From: an uncultured Roseiflexaceae bacterium
GTDB lineage: Bacteria > Chloroflexota > Chloroflexia > Chloroflexales > Roseiflexaceae
DNA: 7,398 bases
NCBI GenBank assembly: GCA_903932805.1
Contig: CAIZHO010000383.1
Span: forward strand, 1 to 7,398
Direction of reading: 5' to 3'
Under the pieces are notes generated by a model. It ran no database searches, was not told the DNA's origin, and saw only the letters and a list, made by a program, of their open reading frames with translations. Each line of letters opens with the position of its first letter. The stretch's first letter is position 1. The position numbers were made by a program, and so were the translations under genes. Of this stretch, positions 1 to 4,909 are shown one piece after another.

Positions 1-418
1 CAGGACTGCGGGTCCATTCTTTGCTGTAGGTATAGGTCGTGGTTGTGGTCGAACCACCGCCGACGGCATCTTCTGTTGTCGATGATTCGGATTTTTCTTT
101 CCATGCATACATTTCAACGACGCGCTCTAACGAGACATAATCCCCGTCGACCAGATACGGAGCATCTCCTATCTGCACATTCGTGCCCAAGGTGCCGGTC
201 ACCGATATAAATGCACCTTCGCTTGCAGCGTTGGGTTGCGTTGCCTCGACTTGTACCGCTTTTGAAGCGATTTTCGAAAGATCCTGCACCCCTTCCCCGT
301 ACCACAATGCTGCCATTGCTGCAGGGATCAATACCAACCCAAACACCAGTCCACCAAACGAATTCGAAACGCGTTGTCCCCAATTCTGCCGTGTCACCTT
401 GACGACTCGATTACTCAT
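1..418 (-). CDS. TMEM43-family membrane protein (N-terminal part, runs off left edge)
   Basis: The frame reads from ATG at 418 down to base 1 without a stop, giving 139 residues of a longer protein whose C-terminus lies outside the window. Residues about 20-40 form one hydrophobic segment (FGGLVFGLVLIPAAMAALW) followed by YGEGVQ, matching the family's N-terminal membrane helix and its 'NEGR'-like turn. Further on come VTGTL (73-77), the LERVVEMYAWKE stretch (97-108), and a Gly/Thr-rich run leading into YTYSKEW (129-135). The order 'EMYxWxE ... TTTTYTYxxxW' is the hallmark of the TMEM43/LUMA family (Pfam TMEM43). In animals this is an inner-nuclear/ER membrane protein; the bacterial role is not established. 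The start is preceded by an AG-rich stretch (gagagaaaaag) that can act as a weak ribosome site. It is transcribed divergently from the deacetylase operon. The family call is confident; the function is unknown. Confidence 0.85.
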   Translation of the reverse strand, partial: MSNRVVKVTRQNWGQRVSNSFGGLVFGLVLIPAAMAALWYGEGVQDLSKIASKAVQVEATQPNAASEGAFISVTGTLGTNVQIGDAPYLVDGDYVSLERVVEMYAWKEKSESSTTEDAVGGGSTTTTTYTYSKEWTRSP

Positions 419-443
419 CTTTTTCTCTCTTTCTGTGTGCTTG

Positions 444-456
444 AGTATATAGTATA
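444..456 (-). promoter_or_regulatory. Candidate -10 elements for the leftward TMEM43-family gene
   Basis: On the minus strand two TATACT hexamers, each close to the sigma-70 -10 consensus TATAAT, lie 7 bases apart (456-451 and 449-444), 26-33 bases upstream of the ATG at 418. No good -35 hexamer is seen at the ideal distance; the best are weak (for example TTAGAA at 478-473). Assignment is by motif only. Confidence 0.4.
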
Positions 457-483
457 GCGTGAAGTTGAAATATTCTAATAAAA

Positions 484-510
484 TGGACACAACGAAGGGT
501 GTATTATATT
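484..510 (+). promoter_or_regulatory. Candidate promoter of the deacetylase operon, possibly giving a leaderless mRNA
   Basis: TATATT at 505-510 resembles a -10 box. Its downstream edge is six bases from the ATG at 517, so transcription would be expected to begin at or next to the A of the start codon. TGGACA at 484-489 could be the -35 with a short 15-base spacer. No Shine-Dalgarno sequence lies at a usable distance from 517 (GAAGGG at 494-499 is too far away), which fits leaderless translation. Other -10-like sequences upstream could give a conventional leader instead. Confidence 0.4.
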
Positions 511-516
511 GGCAGT

Positions 517-1413
517 ATGAAGTTATATTACTCCGATACATATGAAATTCCATTGCCGGCTGGACACCGTTTTCCTATGCCGAAATTTCGCATGTTGCGA
601 GAACGGGTGAGTCAACAAGACGGAATTCACAAGCACACATTAATTGAATCCCCGCAGGCTACGCTCACAGAGGTTGCACGAGCACACTCGATCGATTACA
701 TCCAACACGTAATGGACGGCACATTAACTGCAGCAGAACAGCGCCGTGTGGGGTTCCCCTGGTCACCAGCGGTCGTAGAACGTGCCCGTCGTGCGTGTGG
801 CGCAACTACCGCGGCCCTCAAAGCTGCCTTGGTCGATGGTGGTGCGGTTCATCTCGCTGGGGGCACCCATCACGCCTGTCGTGGCCACGGTGAGGGCTAT
901 TGTGTATTCAACGATGTTGCTGTTGCCGCGCTGGATGGTCATGCGAACGATACGTTACGGCGAGCGTTAGTTATTGACCTGGATGTGCACCAGGGGAATG
1001 GGACGGCCGACATCATGCGTGAACACGAGTGGTGTTACACATTCTCGATGCACGGTGCCAAAAATTACCCGTTCCGCAAAGTGCCGAGTGATTGTGATAT
1101 CGAACTCGCGGATGGGACCGGGGATGATGAGTATCTGACAACCCTCGAGACGGCACTTGACTATGTCAGTGCGGCTGCTCGCCCTGATGTGGTGTTTTAT
1201 ACGTCTGGCGCTGATGCGCACGAGAACGACTCGATTGGTCGATTATCACTCACCAAAGAGGGGCTCAAGGCTCGGGATCGATACGTGTTTGCACGTTGTC
1301 GAGAGCTGGGGGTGCCGTTTGTGGTGACCATGGCGGGGGGGTATGGCCGCGACATTAATGACACGGTCGATATTCATCACACAACAGTCACCGAAGCACT
1401 GCAGGCAACATGA
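517..1413 (+). CDS. Histone deacetylase-family (AcuC/class IV-like) zinc amidohydrolase
   Basis: This 298-residue protein has the arginase/deacetylase fold and the standard length of single-domain bacterial members. It begins MKLYYSDTYEIPLPAGHRFP, typical of the family. The catalytic residues are visible: His118-His119 (GGTHHACRGHGEG), zinc ligands Asp156 and His158 (DLDVHQGNG) and Asp233 (SGADAHENDSIG), and the transition-state Tyr276 (AGGYG). It should therefore be an active zinc-dependent deacetylase; its substrate (acetyl-lysine on proteins, an acetylpolyamine, or another small acyl-amide) cannot be read from sequence. I prefer ATG 517 over an in-frame GTG at 499, because family members start with MKLYYSD and the extra codons overlap a likely -10 box. 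It is the first gene of a six-gene operon, and its stop overlaps the next start as ATGA (1410-1413). Family confidence is high; specificity is unknown. Confidence 0.93.
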   Translation: MKLYYSDTYEIPLPAGHRFPMPKFRMLRERVSQQDGIHKHTLIESPQATLTEVARAHSIDYIQHVMDGTLTAAEQRRVGFPWSPAVVERARRACGATTAALKAALVDGGAVHLAGGTHHACRGHGEGYCVFNDVAVAALDGHANDTLRRALVIDLDVHQGNGTADIMREHEWCYTFSMHGAKNYPFRKVPSDCDIELADGTGDDEYLTTLETALDYVSAAARPDVVFYTSGADAHENDSIGRLSLTKEGLKARDRYVFARCRELGVPFVVTMAGGYGRDINDTVDIHHTTVTEALQAT

Positions 1414-2042
1414 CCACAATTCACCCGACGCAATCAATCGAGCTCGAGTTATGCCCAGAACGTGCTGTCTGGTGGGCACACCAACGGACGTTGTTCGTTG
1501 CTGATTTGCACCTTGGACGGGTGTTGTCCCCGTCGTGTGACGAAATCAAACTGATACGTCACACCCTTCACCGAGTGACGAGCGTGGTGCGGCGATACGA
1601 TGCCCAACGTATTGTGTGTTTGGGTGACATGTTCCATATGAAGCGGCACTACAATGCCGAATTAGCGGCAATGATGTGCGATTGGCGGGCGCACGTTTCT
1701 GGAGTGGTGGTTTTACTCGTACGCGGCAACCATGAACGGGTGCTGGGTGATCCGCCTGCTTCGTTGGGCATCAGCTGTGTGGATCCAGGATATTCCGAAG
1801 GAGGAATGACGTTCCTCCACGAACCACGTAGTTTGCAGGGATACAGCTTGTGTGCGCACCTGCATCCGAGTATTTTGGTGCCGAGTGCTCGTGTCGCTGC
1901 CGAAGCAGTGCCCTGTTTTGTGATTGGTCAAACCTATCTTGTTGTCCCAGCATTTGAAGACCTCGTACCCGGCAGAATCATCCCCAAACGTGCAGATGAA
2001 TCATATGCCTACATCCAACACGGGACGGTAACCACCGTATGA
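1410..2042 (+). CDS. PdeM-like calcineurin-type metallophosphoesterase
   Basis: This 210-residue protein carries the dimetal phosphoesterase motifs in order: ADLHLG (Asp32, His34), LGDMFH (Asp73), GNHE (Asn107, His108), His137 in LHEP, and HLH (His150, His152) in CAHLHPSI. The N-terminal 'PERAVWW...TLFVADLHLG', 'GNH...', 'HLHP' and the tail 'PCF...VVPAFEDL' match the PdeM family (ligase-associated DNA-damage-response endonuclease/phosphoesterase). In many proteobacteria PdeM is encoded beside an ATP-dependent DNA ligase and an Lhr helicase; no such partners are visible here. The usual Asp of GNHD is Glu, a tolerated variation in the superfamily. It overlaps the deacetylase stop by 4 bases (ATGA) and the next gene likewise, so translational coupling is likely. 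A nuclease or phosphodiesterase role is inferred from family. Confidence 0.85.
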   Translation: MTTIHPTQSIELELCPERAVWWAHQRTLFVADLHLGRVLSPSCDEIKLIRHTLHRVTSVVRRYDAQRIVCLGDMFHMKRHYNAELAAMMCDWRAHVSGVVVLLVRGNHERVLGDPPASLGISCVDPGYSEGGMTFLHEPRSLQGYSLCAHLHPSILVPSARVAAEAVPCFVIGQTYLVVPAFEDLVPGRIIPKRADESYAYIQHGTVTTV

Positions 2043-2566
2043 ACCCACCACGCATCGTGTTGAATCGAAGAATCGTGCTGACAAGCATCCTCGGCATCGC
2101 ATGGGCAATTGCCACGCGCAAACCAGACACCCTGCCCAAGCCGCGCGACGCTGCAAGCCCAATCCCGTCCATCGCATTGCAGACGGATACGGGCGCTGTG
2201 GTTGACGTTGCTTCCATCATTGGTACACCCTCAATCATCACGATTTGGGCAAGTTGGTGCCCAAGTTGTCGTGCTGCAATGCCGTTTTGGGAACGGGTGG
2301 CGGCAGACTATGCCAAGCGTGGTGTCCAAGTTGTTGGCATTAACCAGCGCGAATCATTAGCGGTCGTGCAGCGCGAACGAGCAACGTTGCCGTCAGCAAT
2401 GACCATCTGGTCTGATCTCGATGGTCGTGTCCTCACCTATTTGCAGAGTACTGATTTGCCGACTACTGCATTTGTGACACGCACAGGGCATATCAGTGCT
2501 GTCGTGCGCGGTCCCGTCAGTGCTGAAGTCGTCACAGCGATGCTCGACCAGTTATCTACCTACTAG
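2039..2566 (+). CDS. TlpA/ResA-like membrane-anchored thioredoxin
   Basis: The 175-residue product has a positively charged N-terminus followed by a short hydrophobic segment (about residues 11-25), consistent with an uncleaved signal anchor; no lipobox cysteine is present. The thioredoxin domain follows: WASWCPSCRAAMPFW contains the redox pair Cys74-Cys77 (CPSC) and 'DLPTTAFV' supplies the cis-proline (Pro141). The 'IITIWASWCPSC...ERVA...GVQVVGIN' pattern is that of TlpA/ResA/AhpC-TSA-like extracytoplasmic thiol-disulfide oxidoreductases, which typically reduce disulfides of cytochrome c apoproteins or other exported proteins. No cytochrome-maturation gene is visible in the window. Its start overlaps the preceding stop (ATGA). 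The next gene encodes an integral membrane protein, which could be its partner, but that is only suggested by adjacency. Confidence 0.88.
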   Translation: MNPPRIVLNRRIVLTSILGIAWAIATRKPDTLPKPRDAASPIPSIALQTDTGAVVDVASIIGTPSIITIWASWCPSCRAAMPFWERVAADYAKRGVQVVGINQRESLAVVQRERATLPSAMTIWSDLDGRVLTYLQSTDLPTTAFVTRTGHISAVVRGPVSAEVVTAMLDQLSTY

Positions 2567-2571
2567 TCTGT

Positions 2572-2576
2572 GAGGG
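2572..2576 (+). promoter_or_regulatory. Ribosome binding site supporting GTG start of the Lgt-like gene
   Basis: GAGGG lies just after the upstream stop and three bases before GTG 2580. The distance is short but usable, and this site plus the family-typical N-terminus favour GTG 2580 over the in-frame ATG at 2613. Confidence 0.5.
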
Positions 2577-2579
2577 TTC

Positions 2580-3284
2580 GTGTATACACTGGTAACACTC
2601 GGGCCGTTGCGAATGAGTACCTACGGGTTGTGCCTCTTGGCGGCAGCCTTCATCTGGTGGACCTGGTCAGAACGTGCACTGATCAAAAACAACCTTCCTC
2701 CCGCTGATTGGGTCTTTCCCGGCGTGATTGTGGTTGCATGGCTGGGTGGCCGGCTCGGTGTGATTCTCTTGCAAACCACCTCGATCAGCGATGCGTTCAC
2801 GCAACTCATCACCGTGCGTGTTTTCGAATTCCAGTGGTGGTCTGCAGTGGTGTTTGCACTGATCGGTCTCTGGAGGGTCCTGCCGCAGTCGTTCTGGGGA
2901 AGTGTCACCCACATGCTTGTTCCATTGCTCGTGGCCTACGGCATCGCAACACTCGGCGCTACCATTGGTGGTACTGCTGTCGGTACTCCGACTGCACTTC
3001 CCTGGGGCATAGACAGTTACGGCAATATTCGTCATCCGGTGGGTGTGTATGCAGCGCTGATTGTCTGGAGTGGTGCGGTGTGGGTTGCACGCCGCCAACG
3101 AGCAGGTGCTCCAATCGGGTGGGCAACTCTTGGCGTCTTTGCTGCCCAAGAACTAGTGTGTGGCGGTTTTCGACTGAATGGTTGGGTGATCGGTGGCGGA
3201 CTGCATGTGACGCAACTGGTTGGCTTGGTAACGTTGATTGTGGCACGCGAGCGTGTTATCATGACCCATCACAGCGAGACGTAG
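2580..3284 (+). CDS. Lgt-like (prolipoprotein diacylglyceryl transferase family) membrane protein, probably degenerate
   Basis: This 234-residue, multi-helix inner-membrane protein shows hydrophobic segments at about 13-29, 44-65, 86-100, 110-132, 155-170, 178-195 and 205-222. The N-terminus (VYTLVTLGPLRMSTYGLCLL), GGRLG (56-60), PWGI (141-144), RHPVGVYAAL (151-160), the FR at 197-198 and the final GGGLHVTQLVGL (205-216) line up with successive landmarks of Lgt, which transfers diacylglycerol from phosphatidylglycerol to lipobox cysteines. The His-Gly-Gly segment expected around residues 84-92 reads FQWWSAV. The 'GR.GNF.NGE.xGR' region reads LGATIGGTAVGTP, with Thr136 where the catalytic arginine (E. 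coli Arg143) would fall. It is also shorter than typical Lgt. An Lgt-derived paralogue with a changed or lost activity is more likely than a housekeeping Lgt. It sits 13 bases after the TlpA-like gene. The alignment was made by eye from memory of the family. Confidence 0.75.
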   Translation: MYTLVTLGPLRMSTYGLCLLAAAFIWWTWSERALIKNNLPPADWVFPGVIVVAWLGGRLGVILLQTTSISDAFTQLITVRVFEFQWWSAVVFALIGLWRVLPQSFWGSVTHMLVPLLVAYGIATLGATIGGTAVGTPTALPWGIDSYGNIRHPVGVYAALIVWSGAVWVARRQRAGAPIGWATLGVFAAQELVCGGFRLNGWVIGGGLHVTQLVGLVTLIVARERVIMTHHSET

Positions 3285-3286
3285 GA
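3283..3286 (+). promoter_or_regulatory. Ribosome binding site of apaG
   Basis: AGGA overlaps the stop codon of the Lgt-like gene and lies five bases before ATG 3292, fixing the apaG start and suggesting coupled translation. Confidence 0.55.
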
Positions 3287-3291
3287 TATCC

Positions 3292-3693
3292 ATGCCGCAG
3301 CGAGCGTTTTTCTACAAAGAAACAAACGGATTCCGTGTCACCGTGCTTCCAACCTACCTCGTCGCTGAGTCAGATGAGCGTCTTGGGCGGTATGTGTTTT
3401 CCTATCGTGTCCGTATCGAAAACTGCAGTCGTATTACCGCACAATTGCGTTCTCGCGATTGGACCATCACGGATAGCATTGGCGAAGAATACCGTGTCAG
3501 TGGGGATGGTGTCGTCGGTCAACAGCCAGTACTTCACCCCAGTGATGTCCACGAATATCGGAGCTTCTGTGTGCTCAAATCCGGTGCTGGCAGCATGGGT
3601 GGGTTTTACCGTTTTCTCGATACAAACAGCAACGAATTCGATGTTTTTATTCCCATTTTTGCACTGACGATACCCGATACTCCGCTACAGTGA
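3292..3693 (+). CDS. apaG: ApaG domain protein (Co2+/Mg2+ efflux-associated, DUF525 fold)
   Basis: The 133-residue product is a complete single ApaG domain of normal length. The diagnostic GDGVVGQQPVL (71-81), the preceding 'SRDWTITDSIGEEYRVSG' region and GSMGGFYRF (100-108) are all present. These build the fibronectin-III-like beta sandwich with a glycine-rich phosphate-binding loop. The family is named from enterobacteria, where apaG is cotranscribed with apaH (diadenosine tetraphosphatase) and linked to Co2+ resistance; its biochemical role is still unclear, and F-box proteins carry the same domain in eukaryotes. Here apaH is absent, though another metallophosphoesterase lies three genes upstream in the same operon. 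Its stop overlaps the next gene's GTG start (GTGA, 3690-3693). Confidence 0.93.
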   Translation: MPQRAFFYKETNGFRVTVLPTYLVAESDERLGRYVFSYRVRIENCSRITAQLRSRDWTITDSIGEEYRVSGDGVVGQQPVLHPSDVHEYRSFCVLKSGAGSMGGFYRFLDTNSNEFDVFIPIFALTIPDTPLQ

Positions 3694-4865
3694 ATCGAGC
3701 GCATTCTGTGATGGATTTAACACGTATTCTGCAGCTTCAACGCGTCCCGGGTGTCATTGACCTCGCATGGGGTCATCCCGACGCGTCGCTTCTGCCTGTT
3801 GCCGATGTCCAAGCTGCAAGTGTTACCGCGTTGAACAAATATGCAGGCACCATGCTGACGTATGGTATCGATCGTGGGATCGGCCCCCTCCGTGATCGGA
3901 TCGCACTCCAAATTGCGCAATACGAAGGTGTCGCACCACTCCCCGGCGAGATTATGCTGAGCGCTGGCAATTCGCAGGCACTCGCGCAGGTTGCCATGCT
4001 TTATGCCCGCCCCAACGATGTCATCTTCGTCGAGAACCCTACCTACCATCTCGCATTACGCATCTTGCGCGATATGCCTGTGCAGATTCATCCGATTCAA
4101 TGTGATCAGGATGGCCTGGATGTCAATGAACTGGCACAGGCAATCACGGCGTATCAGACAGTCGGGCAGCGGATCGCATTCTTGTATAGCATTCCAACGT
4201 TTCAGAATCCCACCGGCGCAACGTTGAGTGCGACGCGTCGCGATGCGCTACGAGCCGTCGTCGCGAAGAGCGGACTCGTCATTGTCGAAGATGATGTCTA
4301 TCGTGAGTTGTGGTTCGACACAAAACCCATTCCGTCGTTATGGGCGACGTTTCCGCGCGGTAGTGTTATTCGCCTCGGGTCGTTTTCCAAATCACTCGCA
4401 CCAGGCTTGCGCATCGGCTTTATCACTGCTGACGCAGCCACCATTGACCGTCTCGCGGGGTGTGGTCTGCTCGACAGTGGGGGAGGGATGGCCCACTTCC
4501 CGGCGTTTATCCTGGCTGAATTGTATGAGAATGGTGCGTACGATCGCATCGTCGCTTCCTATCGACACCGCTATGCATCCCGCCGTAATGCACTTGTTGC
4601 GGCGCTCGAACCGTTGCGTCAGCATGGATACACGTGGCAACTGCCACAGGGTGGGTACTTCCTCTGGATGAAGTTGCCCGCTGACGTGACTGCTGAGCGG
4701 GCCCTGAGCCGGATTCGTCTACAGCAGGTTGACGCATTACCCGGGAGTGTGTTTGCAAGTACATCGCTGGGGTACGAGGCCATTCGTATGGCATTCAGTC
4801 TGTACCCCGAAGAAGACCTCACCACCGCAGGGAACGCAATCGTACGCGCACTCACCCATGAGTGA
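3690..4865 (+). CDS. Class I/II PLP-dependent aminotransferase (LysN/MocR-domain-like)
   Basis: The 391-residue protein has the complete fold type I aminotransferase core. Visible landmarks are LSAGNSQAL (cofactor phosphate loop, about 90-98), NPTYH with Tyr119, FQNPTG (Asn173), VEDDVYRELW (Asp202, Tyr204), the Schiff-base Lys234 in SFSKSLAPGLRIGF with Arg241, and the substrate-carboxylate Arg366 in AIRMAFS. The 'YxIPTFQNPTG ... EDDVYREL ... GSFSKSLAPGLRIG' style resembles 2-aminoadipate/aromatic aminotransferases and the C-terminal domain of MocR regulators, but no helix-turn-helix domain precedes it, so an enzyme is favoured. The amino-donor specificity cannot be read. GTG 3690 overlaps the apaG stop as GTGA, arguing for coupling; ATG 3711 is an alternative start with the same core, and neither has a clear Shine-Dalgarno. 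It is the last gene of the operon, seven bases from the terminator stem. Confidence 0.9.
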   Translation: MNRAHSVMDLTRILQLQRVPGVIDLAWGHPDASLLPVADVQAASVTALNKYAGTMLTYGIDRGIGPLRDRIALQIAQYEGVAPLPGEIMLSAGNSQALAQVAMLYARPNDVIFVENPTYHLALRILRDMPVQIHPIQCDQDGLDVNELAQAITAYQTVGQRIAFLYSIPTFQNPTGATLSATRRDALRAVVAKSGLVIVEDDVYRELWFDTKPIPSLWATFPRGSVIRLGSFSKSLAPGLRIGFITADAATIDRLAGCGLLDSGGGMAHFPAFILAELYENGAYDRIVASYRHRYASRRNALVAALEPLRQHGYTWQLPQGGYFLWMKLPADVTAERALSRIRLQQVDALPGSVFASTSLGYEAIRMAFSLYPEEDLTTAGNAIVRALTHE

Positions 4866-4871
4866 GGCATA

Positions 4872-4907
4872 AAAACACCCCCTACGCATACGCGTAGGGG
4901 GTGTTTT
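4872..4907. terminator. Bidirectional intrinsic terminator between convergent operons
   Basis: A perfect 16-bp inverted repeat (arms 4872-4887 and 4892-4907) encloses the four-base loop ATAC. The core of the stem is the GC-rich CACCCCCTACGC, flanked by A/T pairs, so that a run of T follows the hairpin on both strands (TTTTGTTT on the plus strand, TTTTT on the minus strand). It begins six bases after the aminotransferase stop and is two bases from the end of the GlgC-family gene, ideally placed to stop transcription from both sides. Confidence 0.95.
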
Positions 4908-4909
4908 GT

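Larger units (their letters stand above)
419..516. promoter_or_regulatory. Divergent AT-rich intergenic region
   Basis: This 98-bp non-coding stretch separates the TMEM43-family gene (leftward) from the six-gene rightward operon. It is markedly more AT-rich than the surrounding coding sequence and contains the only space in which both divergent promoters can lie. No clear operator palindrome or riboswitch-like fold is visible. Confidence 0.7.
517..4865 (+). other. Predicted six-gene operon
   Basis: Six plus-strand genes follow one another with junctions of -4, -4, +13, +7 and -4 bases and no space for internal terminators. The stop/start overlaps are ATGA at 1410-1413, ATGA at 2039-2042 and GTGA at 3690-3693. 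The unit is bounded by the divergent promoter region on the left and a strong hairpin terminator on the right. Cotranscription and translational coupling are inferred from spacing. Confidence 0.85.

Noticed and set aside
114..383. Minus-strand 89-codon frame near the left edge
   Set aside because: It is out of frame with the TMEM43-family reading, which shows clear family motifs in the same DNA.
499..516. GTG 499 as start of the deacetylase
   Set aside because: The added residues are not family-like, the codons overlap a likely -10 box, and MKLYYSD at 517 matches the usual N-terminus.
1800..1818. 7-bp inverted repeat (GGAGGAA / TTCCTCC, 5-base loop)
   Set aside because: It lies inside the phosphoesterase coding frame, has no T tract and is short enough to occur by chance; not a terminator.
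2667..3149. Minus-strand 160-codon open frame opposite the Lgt-like gene
   Set aside because: Its composition (many Cys, His, Thr, Pro) and lack of any motif mark it as antisense shadow.
2708..3667. Plus-strand open frame of 319 codons overlapping the Lgt-like gene and apaG
   Set aside because: It is out of frame with two recognizable genes, Cys/Trp/Arg-rich and without family resemblance; coding shadow.
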